NCBI RefSeq assembly: GCF_024679245.1
Contig: NC_090178.1
Span: 14,946,861-15,010,860, forward strand
Source: Pseudorasbora parva
Taxonomy: Eukaryota > Chordata > Actinopteri > Cypriniformes > Gobionidae
Length of the DNA stretch: 64,000 nucleotides
Reading direction: 5' to 3'
In this document: positions 36,051-48,154 of the stretch, in pieces
Position numbering within the stretch: position 1 is the first letter of the stretch
Layout of the letters: every line of letters starts with the position of its first letter
The notes under the pieces: generated by a model
Database searches by the model: none
Told to the model about the DNA's origin: nothing
Seen by the model: the letters and a program-made list of their open reading frames with translations, nothing else
Position numbers and translations under genes: made by a program

Positions 36051-37848
36051 ATGAACTTCGTTCTAAATGTATTCCTGCTCCCGCCCGCTACTTTTATTTT
36101 TTGTAAAAGCTTCCAAAGCACTGCAGGTACAGATATACATTCATTTTTTAAGTCCCGTTTCAGTATAATTCTGTCACAGCCTATGACAATCGGTGTCATC
36201 TTTTCAAATCAACTGATGCTTCTGAACTCACCCCGTCGCATTTGTCTCCTGTGTTGTCGCATTAAACTGTAAAACATATCCAACCCTGTTCCTGTAAAAT
36301 GCTAATTTTTGTTAAGAGACAAATATACTATAGACATTAAGATATAACATTTTGTACTTTAAAACGTAAAAAAAAATTAGAGTGACTTTTATTTTATTTT
36401 TTGATTTATTTATTTTTTGAGTCCAGCAAGTAATTTTTTTTCTTCTGCTTCCTCCAGCACCAAAACTTGCAGCTCTACAAAACAATATTGGATCCCATTG
36501 ACTTTCTTTTTAAGGATAAAAAAAACACTTTTTTTTTCCAAAATATCGCAGAAGAAAAAAGTCATACAGGTTTGGGCTGCACAGGTCTACAGTGCTACCA
36601 GTCTGCTAACTCAATTCAAATGTATTAATTTTGTTTGAAATGTAAAGGCGTTCACAATTCAATTCTAAATAGTGTACATCTCTTGCAAGAAGGAAAAGTG
36701 TCTAAATGTTACATGCAAGAGTGAGAAAGGATCATGAGCATGAGCAACCCAAGAAGGACAAGGACCTGTCGCAGATATCAGGGCATGTAGAAAAAACGAT
36801 GTTTCTCCTGTTTCAAAAATGGGAAATCAATTGCACCATGGCGAGGCTCTTTGGCCCTGAGCTATAGAATCTAGAAACCGCAGAAAATCGTTACAAGAAG
36901 ATGAGCATTCATATCATTGGACCATGGAATCTTACTTGTTCCTGAAGTAAAAAAAAAAAAAAAAAAAATCCCGATAGAGCCACTCATAAGTGGCACCGAC
37001 GTGGTTATGTATGTATCAATATGCCATTCAATACACCCATTCTAGCTGTCTGAGAACCTGAAAGCTGCTTTTCTACAAACAGAAAAATTATCCAATAAGT
37101 CTCAATGTCGTGTTTGTGTCTGAACCTCAGTCACACCAAATACAATGCTAGGGAATTACTACTAGGATTAGGGAGATGATTGGCGGCAATAACAGTCTGA
37201 GTTGTTTACACAACATTTAATACAATCTACTGCTTGTTGGTTGCAGAAAGGCAGATAAATATAACAACCTTTGTGGAAAACCTTTGCTGCAGGAAGGAAA
37301 ATCTATCGCAAAAACAGCAGATCTACTGACAGATGCTCCCTGCTGGAATATCACAATACACTTTCATGACAGAATTGTCATTCTCTCTCTCTCTCCGTCT
37401 CTCTCTCTCTCTCTTGTGTGGCTGGTCAGTCAGTTGATTTGATGGCATGGACTTGGTTAGGTGAAAGCTGGAGCTCAGCAGGCATTTCATTTTCGCGAAC
37501 AGCCGGGCGACTATTAATAAATTGTGTTTACAGCCCACTCAATACACCACCCTGAGGAGTCCCATCACGCTGCCAGAAAGAGGCCGTCTAGCCTGCTGGG
37601 AGAGCGTCGGCCCGGCAACCACTTCGAAAAGATATTGGACAATAGTCATCAAGACATTAATTCAAAGTTAATTTTATCTGATTCATTCAAACCAACAATG
37701 TTTTTTGTGATTTATTGAAATAACTGTATCATGAGTCATTTGTTTGTAAAATGGACTACACTATTTATTCCGATTTATTTTATTTTAAATCATGATTATG
37801 TTTTTGGTAACACGTTAAAAAAAAGATAAATCAGCTAACATTATTTAA
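36051..37848. other. rspo2 intron, no gene; simple-sequence and element scraps
   Basis: A miniature-element fragment (gatcccattgactttctttt, agtcatacaggtttgggctg) lies at 36,470-36,600. There is an A18-type run at 36,950-36,968 and a (CT)n tract at 37,380-37,414. No exon seen. Confidence 0.6.
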
Positions 37849-38425
37849 AGGGGCGGGGTCTAATGGTATTTCATGCATTTTGACTTATAAACATGTCCAA
37901 AATAAAAATGAAAAAAATATACAATGAGTTGGACTTTATGTTGGAGTATTTCTGTGCCACATACACTACTTTAGGATTCAAATATGTTTCGTAAAGTAAA
38001 GGTCCTGTATGACGTCATAAAGGGGCGGAATTCCTTGTATGGGCTTTTCTCTCAAATGAGCGTGTGCTCACATCAACCAGAGTGAAAGAAAGACCACGGC
38101 CATCAACGAGCTTCAGGTTATGAAAGCCGCCGGCAGCGCTGTCATTTTGTTTTTAGACCACGAAATCAACAATGTCGCTGTAGAAGCGTGTTTCTGGTTG
38201 TGAGGGAAGATAATCTTTTTCAGCTTCCTAAAGAATCCAGCATTAAGGAAACAGTGGATGCAGTTTGTTTTTCCAGAGCAGCAACGAAGTTGTGCAATTG
38301 TGTCCAGTCACTAGTCGAAACGGCAGGTGGTGAGTGAAATTGCACTGACGACCAGCTTACATCTTTTAAAAGTGACCCAAATCCGATATCCGCACTATAC
38401 ACTAACACGCAAAAAAGAAAATTCT
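37849..38425. mobile_element. left part of a TTAA-flanked repeat element
   Basis: TTAA (37,845-37,848) is followed by aggggcggggtctaatggta, then atgacgtcataaaggggcgg and a segment resembling the cryptic reading frame of a known cyprinid repeat (cgctgtagaagcgtgtttct, aacagtggatgcagtttgtt). It stops at about 38,425, where other repeats begin. The matching right end may be 42,295. Confidence 0.55.
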
Positions 38426-38429
38426 GTCA

Positions 38430-38513
38430 TTAATTACTCACCCTCATGTCATCCGACACCGGTAAGACCTCCGCCAGTGTTTCTTTTAAGACCGTTCATC
38501 TTCAAAACAACAA
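38430..38513. repeat. fragment of a common miniature element
   Basis: Reads taattactcaccctcatgtc, then ggtaagacctccgccagtgt and ccgttcatcttcaaaac. Confidence 0.6.
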
Positions 38514-39566
38514 CACTGTAAACCCTAATGTTGTCTTTACTTAAACAAATCAAGTACTTTTGACTAAATATTACTAGCTTAGTCCAAAAACTCAAAAATA
38601 TAAGTTAGTATAACTTATTAACCTACAGAATACATAAATTTAAGATTTCAAGTTGAATGAACTCAATCATAATTAATTAAAATAATTCACTCTGGTCTTG
38701 CTTTGATGTGATTGGCCATGCAAGGAGTTCTGTCTGGCAACAAGAACTAATTCACTGATTGGAGGACATTTACAAAAGACATTTTTTTTTTTTTTAATGA
38801 AAATAATAGTTTCGTTGGAAGTCACCATGATGGAGATAAGTGTTTGCTTTAGTTGGGCTCTTGACCCTTTACTGTATTATATTATAATATAATGTTTCTC
38901 TGGCTGTTTTGTGTTTGTGAGACACATTTGGGAAGAAACACAAAGTCAAGAGAAATATCATCAAGTGATGTTGTTTAATCATTGACGATGATAACATCAT
39001 CATGTATTGGCAGAATCCCTGATCTCATGCAGAGTCTAATGAAATATTAATACAAATTTCCATGAGATTCTTTACTCTTGTGGTAATTGAACAATTTATT
39101 ATTTTATTTTTTCAAAATGTTTAAATCTACGGCATTAGTTAGACATGCACAGACATCAAGAATCCGTGTATGAATCTCTACAATGGTGACAATTATTTAT
39201 TTTATCTTTTTAATCCGATAAACAGATCAACTCTGAACATAAAACAAGCTACAAACACATCAGAACAAAAGAGCAAAAGTAAAAGCCAATAGTAAGAATC
39301 AAAGAAAATGTGTCACAATTCAGATGTATAATTTATTCATGCAGCAATGCATGCTGAAGTTTTGATTGGTTGTACCCTGCATGGTATACTGAACTTCTGG
39401 TGTACCCAGTTTGGTGAACTTAACAATTTAAGTACAGTGAACGTGAGCACCAAGTTAAGTGAACTTAAATATACAAGTTTTGGGAGACTCCATTACTCAA
39501 TTGAATTGAGGGAACGAGTTTACTCAAATCAATTGAGTTCAATCAACTTATTAAGGTTTTCAGTGA
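38514..39566. mobile_element. non-autonomous transposon with CACTG terminal inverted repeats
   Basis: The left end is cactgtaaaccctaatgttg. The right end, inverted, is cactgaaaaccttaataagt. Both subterminal regions are rich in aacttaa/agttcaa motifs. About 1.05 kb, with a T-run at 38,780-38,797 and no transposase frame. The frame at 39,347-39,703 is a repeat translation. Confidence 0.65.
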
Positions 39567-41344
39567 AGATATTTTTGTTGAAATCTGATGGCTCAGAAAG
39601 GCCTCCACGGGCAACTGACATAGACCAGATGTCCATTTCCAATGACATTTCTCCTCTCAAGATCCATTACAAAGTCAGTCTCACTACAGTGGTTCTACAA
39701 TAATTTTATGAAGCAATGGGAATAGTTTTTGTGTGCAAAAAACAAATAGCAAACTTATTTAGTGATGGCCGATTTCAAAACACTGCTTCGTGAAGCTTCG
39801 AACCGTTAGGAATCAGCGTATTGAATCAGCGGTTTGGATCGCCAAAGTCACGTGATTTCAGCAGTTTGGGGGTTTGACCCGTGAATCATTAATACAGTTA
39901 TTTAAAAAAAGTCATGTGATCACGGTCAGTGTCCACCTGAGTTGACGTCATTCGCCACCATCACTTTTTCAATGGCGTACAACTCACGTTGACAGGGGAA
40001 TATCTGATCAGTCCGCTTACATGGTAGACGTACATGCACGCATTTGATTCATATCAGATTTATTTCCACATATGATTAAGGCCTGAAACTGATCTAAGAT
40101 ATTCGAATCCATGTGCTAACCCCCAATCTAAAGTAATTGTAAATATCTACAGAAAAAAAGGGCGTACTACTTACTGTTGCACTGATGCATGTGAGTGGTT
40201 TAAACGAATGGTGTCCAGATGTTTTCATCTTTTCTTAAGTCTCTTGTGCGTCAAGTTCAAGCTAGGGTCTGTAAATGATGTCCAACGACATTAAAGCTTA
40301 AAGAAACGGAAGCTGGATGATCAGATAAACAATGCCAGAAATACATTCACATGTAGAATTCCTCTGATGTTATTTACCATCTCAAATTCCCTGCCTTCGT
40401 CTAATCCATAGCAATCTGCAAGGTCTGCTGTTACGTAATCTTATACCTATTTCCACGAGCGGGTGTCTAGTATCTAATGTTATGTGCATTATGGTAACAG
40501 GGTCGTATTCTAGCACACTCCTCCACAGTCACCTTTTACCTCATTTTTTTCGTATGTAGAGTAATTTACCCGGGAGCAGGGCAAACCATAAACTTACACA
40601 TGCGTACATGTTTATAGTCTGGCTGTAATCCTATTTATGTCTCACAAAGTAATTTGTTATATTGCAGAGCAAAGCTGTCGTATTAGGTAGCATTCAGGGA
40701 CTTATTCGTAAAGTCCTTGGAATCCAGTGTAATGTAAGAGGTCAGTCGGGGGCTATGTTATCCTGGCCTCTTGTTTAATTAAGACTCCAGACCAAGCGCC
40801 CATATTCTTATCCAGAGACTTTAGCTACTTGGTCCTGGCAGAATATCTAAAGGGCCTATTTACACCTGGTCACTTCATGCTTTTTAACTGATCAGATAGC
40901 GATCAATTTTGTTAAAACTGTTCAATTTACACATGGCGACATAAGTGCAGACGGCGAGCGAGCGCGTAGCTCGTCACTTTAAGCGGACGCGTGTATGAAC
41001 ATGCTCATCTTCCAAAAATATTGCCAACGATTTATCAGGTAATGTCATGCACATAATGTCAGCGCAGTTAACTACGGCAGCTGGTTTAGTCCAAAAATGA
41101 TCAGTACTTTTGCAGTTGGTTCTGTTCGAGGTTGGATCACGTTAACACCACAAACGAACCGCTCCAGAGTTCGTTTGTTGTTTGGTCCACTTTCAGTGCA
41201 CACCCGAGTGCGATTGCTGCTTTCATACCTGACCAAATGAACCGCACCAAAGAGGGAAATGAACTCTAGTACGATTTAATCGAACTAAATGAGGCAGGTG
41301 TGAAAGCACCTATCAAGAAATAAATCTTATTTCACTATTTAAGA
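39567..41344. other. rspo2 intron, no gene; repeat pieces
   Basis: 39,740-39,900 (gtgatggccgatttcaaaac, cttcgtgaagcttcgaaccg) and 41,130-41,310 (acgaaccgctccagagttcg, tcatacctgaccaaatgaac, ggcaggtgtgaaagcacc) are dispersed repeats by wording. The remainder is undistinguished. Confidence 0.45.
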
Positions 41345-41830
41345 TTCACCGGCCTGCCGACGAGCTTATGTTTTGGTAGCCCATCTGGAAAACTCATAGC
41401 CTCGGGACGTTGGGCTTTGCGAGTCCTGGGAGTCTGAACACGAATCCCAATGAACCAACAAATAAGGGATTCCCCAGCCTGTGACACACGTCATGTAAAA
41501 AGGAAAAATTGTGCGCACATCTAGTGAAACTTTTGCAAGTGCTAAGTTCAATAAAGCATAAATAAAAGTAAAGAGAAAATCTGCTGCTCCCAATTTTTTT
41601 TTTTTTTTAAAGGACAACGGTTCGACGTTTCAACACTATAGGATGATTGGGTAATTGGTTCATTAATAAGGTCAGGTGTGATGGTTCACACAGATATAAA
41701 TGATACGTGTTTGTGCTTGTTGTTTGCCTGACAAAGACCCTTTGGGTCGAAACGTTGTCCTTTTTAATACATTTTTGGGAGCAGCAAATAGCAGTGTAAA
41801 GATTTTTTGTTTACTTTGATACACACGTCA
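41345..41830. repeat. repeat with an inverted gaaacgttgtcct motif
   Basis: aggacaacggttcgacgttt (41,611-41,630) and ggtcgaaacgttgtcctttt (41,746-41,765) are inverse copies about 115 bp apart. The duplicated text gctgctcccaattttttttt / tttttgggagcagcaaat frames them, giving a palindromic element. Confidence 0.65.
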
Positions 41831-41879
41831 TGTACACATAATCAGTACGATCTGTTACAATGCATCTGTTACGTGTTTT

Positions 41880-42295
41880 TTAATACTATGACATATTAAA
41901 AAACGCGTTTTACTCACATAAGTGTGCTGCATAATTCCTGTCGTATCCAACATAGAAGGCACAGCATTGTGTTTTAATCTCAATATGTCTGCAAATCCAG
42001 TGTCGGCCTGTTTACAAACTATTATCTTGCTATATTTGGCGTGTTTATTGCTTGGTAACGATCATTTTAGTCGGTGGGCGGGGCTACAGAAGCAGGCGTA
42101 CAGAGAGGCGGCGTTTCACCCTTCTAATACGTCATTGATTTGAGAGACTCGTTTTCTGGGCCTGGTGTCTATAAAAGCTTTTCTTTTATTAACAGTTTTC
42201 AGCTCTGAAACTTACATGATATTCTTATAATACCATGACCTTTTATAGGCTCAAGGGAAAGTTGATTTCTCAATTCATCACCCCTTTAAGATTAA
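41880..42295. mobile_element. right part of a TTAA-flanked repeat element
   Basis: Contains cggtgggcggggctacagaa, gagactcgttttctgggcct and ends ttcatcacccct followed by TTAA (42,296-42,299). It could be the other end of the element starting at 37,849, the two being separated by later insertions. Confidence 0.5.
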
Positions 42296-42539
42296 AGACT
42301 GCAATGAGCGAGAGCGACATCAGCACTGGTGAGATAAAGTCACACTACTTTTAATGAAGGTAAGTGTGTGGGTGAAGGTAACTAGGATGCGACGTCAAAC
42401 TCAGCTCAGTTTAACTCAGCTTCTCCTCTGCAGAAGTATGTGGCAATGTGTGTTGCAGTAATGCTGTCATATCTGGCTAACTTCTTCTTTTTTTTTTTTT
42501 TTTTACCATTTTGGGAGCAGTAAAAAATACATATGTAGA

Positions 42540-43150
42540 CCACCAGTATATTTATCTAGTTGAACACCTAGACACATTTACAAACAAAGGGCTTTTATGA
42601 ATTTGTTATTTTCAGTGATGCAAATTGTTATTTTTAGTGAATTAAAACATACAACATGACCAGTTTAGCATAATTCACTATCAATCTATTTCTTTTTGTC
42701 GAAACAATAATTCACAAACAAATGATCCTTATGAGCCTGTTATTTTATGGAATTAAAAACACATACCAAACCAGTGAAGCCGATTCAACAAATTTTTGAA
42801 TCTTATGAATCTCTTATTTTTAGTCATTTTTAGTCATTATTATTTTTAGTCATTTAGTCTTATTTATAGTCAGTCATAAAAATGCTGCAAGTCCAGTGTA
42901 GACCAATTTGAGAACAAACTACTTTTTTGAACTGTTACTTTTTAGTCAATCAAAAACATACAGCATGATCAGTGTAGCCTGATTCACAAACAAATAAATC
43001 TTATGAATCAAATGCATAATGCACTACCAGTGTAGTTCAATTCACAGACAAATGATTATTGAGTTGGTGCTTTTTTATCAAAAACATACAGCATGACTAA
43101 GTGTAGCCTGATTCCCAAACCAATGACTCTTAAGATGTGGTTCTTTTAAT
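42540..43150. repeat. degenerate tandem repeat, about seven units of variable length
   Basis: A unit with ccagtgtagcctgattcaca, aacaaatgattcttatga-like text and aaaaacatacagcatgac recurs. The anchor cagt(g/t)tag lies near 42,545, 42,661, 42,772, 42,894, 42,970, 43,028 and 43,099, so spacing ranges from about 60 to 120 bp. Confidence 0.75.
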
Positions 43151-44900
43151 TAATCGTTCCAAAATACTTTACTGTTTTGAATACGTCAGACAGAACCTTT
43201 ATTAAATTGGTTATTTCATAAACATCTGACTCACTTGCATCGTATTTAGTGATATCTGTATCAAAATAAAGTATTGTGTAAGTATCATAACTAACTAACT
43301 GTCAATGTGACAACTTGCTTTTGAACATTACTTGGTAAGTTCAAATGCTGTATAAGTATGTCCTTACAGTTATAGTCCATCTCAGAGGTGCACTCTGTTC
43401 GTGACTCATACTGACCATATTACCATGTAGGATTTTTCCATAAGCTTTGAAATTGGATTTTGGTTTCTAAATGTAACAATGGAGTGGCTCCACTATATGT
43501 TCGTGTTGAATTAAGACTTTAACAATGGCTCCTAATCACTGACCTCAGATGAGATAATTGAGACCAGGAATCATGCATCACAATGCCAGTTTTTAATTAA
43601 AGACGACTATAAAATATTTTCGGAAAAGGTCAGGAGGAGCTGAATTAGGCAGGGAAAAATTCCTGTGGAGAGAGCCAACGTAGGGTACAGAAGAAAGACA
43701 TGCCAGAAAATCACTGTTTCCAACCTTCGCTCCGCACCTTACAACCGCTGAAAGGGGAAAAGAGCCATGTGACATGTCAGAAACATATTTACTCAATCAG
43801 CACGTCGCTAATGCAGCTGTCAGAGTGCATACGTACAAGTAGACCATTTTTTTATTTCTTCCAAATGATTTAAATGAAGATGAATGGATTCGGCTTTAGT
43901 GATACGCTTCTCAAAACAAATAGCTCATAGAGTGAAATGTCAGTGGCTGTGACCTGATACTAAGGTGGACGTTATGGAAATTTAGATACAGTACGAGTCT
44001 GAGGTACCTAAATAAACAATGGAAACTGAGAAAGTTCCGCTTCGTATTGCCTCAGGTCTAATGGATTGACAATTAACCTTTCCATAATCAGTCAAAAACG
44101 TTCTCAATGTGAATGTGTTGTCCTTTGCTGACCTCCGAAATTGAAATTACACGTGTACTCGGTGTGACAGATAGTATCGTAAGTCAGTGACCGCAAAAGC
44201 TTTAAGTTTGTTCAGGTGAGCAGAATGAAAAAAAGCTGTGAGGAAATGTCTCGATTAATTATCATCGTGAGTTTTCCTGATAAGCCCTTCTGAATACGGC
44301 AATTATTTCCACGAGTAAACTTGGCCCATCTCTTCTAAAACTAAACACTTTATAAAATATGTTTCCTTGGCTCTATTTACTCAAAAAATATTTTCCCTCC
44401 GATTTGACTTCTCGTTTTAGTGGTAAAATACATGCACCACCTACCGCAAATAACTCTCTTATAGCGAAAGGAAACAGAGTACCATTGAGGAAACCTGCAC
44501 TTCATACTTTAAGGAATTCCACTGGGAGGGGAGGAGAATAAGTGAGAGAACACATATGCTCTCAAGAAAAGAGAGAGAAAAAAACCTAAGGCGAGCTGGC
44601 TAAAGTGAGCATGGAAAAATACTAATAAATCATGAATGAAAATGCCAGTCGACACTGCAAACCCAAATAGAGGGGTTGAGGTTGGGCGTCCGACTTTTCG
44701 ATCCAAAAATACAGAGCTCAAGATTAAACAGGTGAGATGCAGTCAAAAAGGCCACAGTTACACTACCTTCTTCGAGCGGGGAAGGTTTGGAAATCTAATG
44801 AAATTCATGATTTGCAGAAGGAATTCATCATTTTGTATCTTAAACAAGGGTTTGTATTGAAGGCATGAGCAGGTCAAGATCCACATATGCTGATCCAATC
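43151..44900. other. rspo2 intron next to the thrombospondin exon, nothing recognised
   Basis: Plain AT-rich DNA. The minus frame at 43,593-43,796 and the frames at 44,359-44,721 show no domain. Confidence 0.6.
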
Positions 44901-44917
44901 ACACACACACACACTCA
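44901..44917 (-). repeat. (GT)8-like tract overlapping the rspo2 splice donor
   Basis: On the gene strand the donor GTGAGT runs straight into GTGTGTGTGTGTGTG and then attgg. The dinucleotide tract starts inside the donor. Confidence 0.95.
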
Positions 44918-44918
44918 C

Positions 44919-45107
44919 CTCTCCTGCAATGCCGCATAGCCATTTTGCATCTTCTGGACTCGGCGATGGTTGGACATGGTATTGTGTCCTTTGGTGGCTT
45001 CTTCACAATATGCCGTGTTCGGGTTTCCAGACCCCACTTGAAACCACAGGTTTTGTTTCTTCTGGTGCAGGTCCCCCACTCACTCCACTGGCCCACCTCA
45101 CAACCCT
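44919..45107 (-). CDS. rspo2: rspo2 exon, thrombospondin type-1 domain
   Basis: This 189-nt exon encodes the thrombospondin type-1 repeat of R-spondin 2, which binds heparan sulfate and helps matrix retention. The translation contains EGCEVGQWSEWGTC, NKTCGFKWGLETRTR, IVKKP and CPTIAESRRCKMAMRHC, with the WxxW core (WSEW), the cysteines and the basic patches typical of the domain. The acceptor is CCAAACAG (exon from 45,107). The donor is G-GTGAGT at 44,913-44,918 and continues directly into a (GT)n run (44,901-44,917), so the splice donor is the first unit of a microsatellite. The exon is phase 1 at both ends and matches its human counterpart almost residue for residue. The next coding exon is 28.7 kb further along the gene. 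Confidence 0.96.
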
Positions 45108-45143
45108 CTGTTTGGACAAAGAAAACTGTTATTTAGAGAACTA

Positions 45144-45179
<36 letters not shown>

Positions 45180-45666
45180 AATGAAAACAAAGGATAATTG
45201 CTATGAAGGTTTGGATATGATGAGATACAATTTAGTAATGGTATACCTAATGAACAATACCTTGTATGTGGAATGAAACATTGGCTATTAGAGAATAACA
45301 GACACAATATTTGTGTGTGTGTGTGTGTGTGTGTGGGGGGGGGGGGGGTCTGGCTTGAAATGTTGTTTTTGTAATATAGTAGTTGGTTCTAGCTGGTCGA
45401 AAAAGGTCATTAACTGTTCCAGGCTGGTCATTATCTGGCACAAGCTAATCATTTGCTGATTGACTATCAACTATGTCCCAGAAGCCAGCTTGACCACTTT
45501 AAATTGGTTTGACCAGTTGGTCGCTGGTTTAAGATGGCCTAGCTGATGCTCATGACTATCTTGGAACAGCTAATGAGCATCTCAGAGTTGTTCAAAACCA
45601 GTAATCATGTTCCAGAACAGCTACCAGGTTTATCTGGATCTTCCCTGCTTAAAATGATTTACTTAC
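45108..45666 (-). other. rspo2: short rspo2 intron (559 bp), filled with simple and dispersed repeats
   Basis: Bounded by GTAAGT (45,661-45,666) and ACAG (45,108-45,111). It holds (GAT)12 at 45,144-45,180, (GT)n then G14 at 45,312-45,348, and about 270 bp of a repeat built from gctggt/cagctg-type words (45,370-45,650, such as gaccagttggtcgctggttt). Very little unique sequence remains. Confidence 0.85.
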
Positions 45667-45810
45667 CTCCACACTCCATGCTGTCCTCCAGTGGAGCAAA
45701 GCCCTCTGGACACTTTTCGAAGCAATGGCCCTTGTGCAAGTAAAATCCAGGCTTACACTTTGTGCAGAAGTCTTTGCTAAAGCAGGCCTCACAGTTATCT
45801 ATCCTACACC
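45667..45810 (-). CDS. rspo2: rspo2 exon, second furin-like repeat
   Basis: This 144-nt exon encodes the second furin-like repeat of R-spondin 2, the part that docks into the LGR4/5/6 ectodomain. The translation reads [19 protein letters not shown], then [19 protein letters not shown] and ends EDSMECG. The two Phe residues in CFSKDFC correspond to human RSPO2 F105 and F109, which I recall as the LGR contacts, and both are kept. The acceptor is TTCACAG (exon begins at 45,810) and the donor is GTAAGT (45,661-45,666). Joining the single A left by the upstream exon to the GG at this exon's start gives an Arg codon, exactly as in the human protein. The exon is phase 1 on both sides and lies only 559 bp upstream of the thrombospondin exon. 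Confidence 0.96.
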
Positions 45811-47867
45811 CTGTGAAGAAACAATAAAGACAGGCGTCAGTCGGGCAGACAGCAGACAAAACCTCCTCATCTGGAGAAGACTGAATGTTGGGGGAGGGGA
45901 TCAATATGAGAGAGGGATTATGGGGTTGGGAAAAAAGGCATTTTGATGCCTTGTGAAGCTTTTCTTTACAGGGGAGTGAGATATTCCAGTGCAACATCCA
46001 CTGACATGCATGTTGAGCCAGGGAGTGTGGGGTGTGTGAGTTTTTAGGGCTGCATAGAACTCCAAAGATGTGACGACATCCAGAATGAGGAATTACCTCA
46101 CCATGACCCCTTCACAAAAGAAAGGAAAGCAGAACATCTCAGCATCTAAGAGCACAGAGTTAGAAGGAAAGTTTGGCTCTCATTCGTTCTCTGAGCAATG
46201 GTGGCACACTTTTAGCATAGAATCATTATTAGCATAAAATCGGAGAAACGTTTTACGAATAATTTTATATATAAATTCATATCATAAAATCATACTTTTT
46301 TTAGCAGGAGCTTAGCATGAAATTATTATCAGGATGAATTTTAAACAAATATTGGTCCCAACTTATATAAGTGTGGGCTTAACTACTATGTACTTACATA
46401 CAATATACTTACTGCGTTTATATTGTATGCAAAACACTTTTTCTGATATTAAGGTAGGATACAGGTAAAGTTAGGGGCAGGTGAGGTGGTGTGGGTACAT
46501 TTGAGATGCTTTAATATACCAGCGGAAGTAGAACTAGCATCTCATTTTACAGACTTGTTTCTATTATGTTTCTATTTAAAAATATCGATACAATGTAAAG
46601 AATTTGCTCTGGTTCTTGCTTTAAATAATTTTTTTCTCGTTATTATGCTTGTCATTTGTTGACAAGCAGGATGTAGCAGCTGGTCTGTGTTGTATTTGTC
46701 CCCACCCCTCCTCCACTGTGATTGGACGGATGGGTAAAAAGTGACAGTGATGAGTTCTACGTTTTACCCAAAGTTGAACAACAACATTTGAATACCAGTA
46801 AAAAAAAAAAAAAATGTTTTGTGGACAAACAGCCACTAAGTGGCATAATCTAGTTTGGCACATGGTGAAGTTATCTGTGTTAACATCAGAGTTGGGTGGA
46901 AGAGAAAGAGGAGTAAAGACACTCTGTGAAGAAGGCAATACCGCCGCACCGATCCTCCCACGCCCCGCCTTGCCACAGCATATCAAGGGCAGTGTGCCAG
47001 CATGTCATCAAGCTGTGACTCTGCAAATAGCACGTCAGGCAGAACAAAATTACATGAGCCACACCAACAGGGCGATGCGCTATGGCCTGCATAATTAAAA
47101 AGAGCTACTGGGAGCTGTCTAATTTATGGCACTTCTTAAAAGCTTCTTAAGAGGCCTTATTGCCAGACAGGCAATGGATCTCAGATTACAGCCATCCACA
47201 AACATGTGAAGCGGGTTGCTGGTTGCCCCTCAGGTAGGTTAAGGCACCTGTTTGTAGATCTTCATTGGAAGGTTTGTAGCGCTTACCAGTCTACAGGTAA
47301 GCATACATTTAATAAAAGGTTTGAAAGAGAAAATTTGGCACATTACAAAGAGATACGGCTCGACGGCTTGGGCTTTAATCTCTGACCTCTCTGGGTTTTG
47401 TGAAGGTTCTCACCATCACACCCCCCTAATTAGACCATCTCCAGTTAACCAGCCTGTCTCCTCAACTACATTCCTTCCCAACAAATGAGTCCTTCCCCTT
47501 CTCCCTTTGAACCCCTGAAGCCTCAGCCCACTTTTCCTGATCTCTCACGCTTTCTTTATCCAGTCCAAACAATCTCATGCCGAGAAAATACACACACTAT
47601 GCACTCCGACAAACATAATCACCGTCATTATCACTCCCAGGTCAATGATTGGGATGAAGTATTTTTTGACCTTTTTGCAACTTTGAAAACCTGTATGCAA
47701 GTTGTAATTAATTGTGAATATAGGCGTCAAGCAACACTCCTTTAGCCTAATTACATGCACAATAGGCTCGACCTTTGCTTAATTATAGAAATAACAGGAA
47801 ATCATGGGGGAAATTATGCAGGGATCAGTACGATTTTTTTGCAGCTGGCCCAATTCTGATACTTTGT
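45811..47867. other. rspo2 16.2-kb intron, proximal part, no gene
   Basis: 46,345-46,520 (tggtcccaacttatataagt, gtacttacatacaatatact, ttaggggcaggtgaggtggt) is a dispersed repeat by wording. An A-run lies at 46,801-46,814. The frames at 46,621-47,098 on both strands have no domain. Confidence 0.55.
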
Positions 47868-48154
47868 GTCAGGGTTGGGTGAAGGGATGAGGCAAGGACT
47901 TAATAATGCAGAATTTATTGACTTTTATTAAATACAAATACTAAATATAACATACAAAAACTAGCCCAAGGGGGAAAACAGAACCGGCAGCAGGGCTTAA
48001 CCAATAACAAGGCAGGGCAACACACGACAGGGGACATTTAAAAACGATCTGAATAAATATATAGGCAGCAAAAAGGTAGGTAACAGAGGAGGATAGGTGG
48101 GGCAAATTAACCAATAATTAGATAACAAGAAGGGCAGGGTTAGACAGTAAACAT
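47868..48154. repeat. left half of a dispersed repeat split by a hAT-like insertion
   Basis: Begins gtgtcagggttgggtgaagg and continues gacttttattaaatacaaat and agggcaacacacgacagggg. It resumes beyond the insertion at 49,768 with atggcacaaagacatgacaa up to about 49,850. Confidence 0.55.

Noticed and set aside
44887..45144. Plus-strand frames over the thrombospondin exon
   Set aside because: Antisense of rspo2 coding sequence.
45725..45946. Plus-strand frame over the second furin-like exon
   Set aside because: Antisense of the rspo2 exon, which has matched splice sites on the minus strand.
46621..47098. Frames on both strands near 46.6-47.1 kb
   Set aside because: No domain, no splice context; intronic chance frames.
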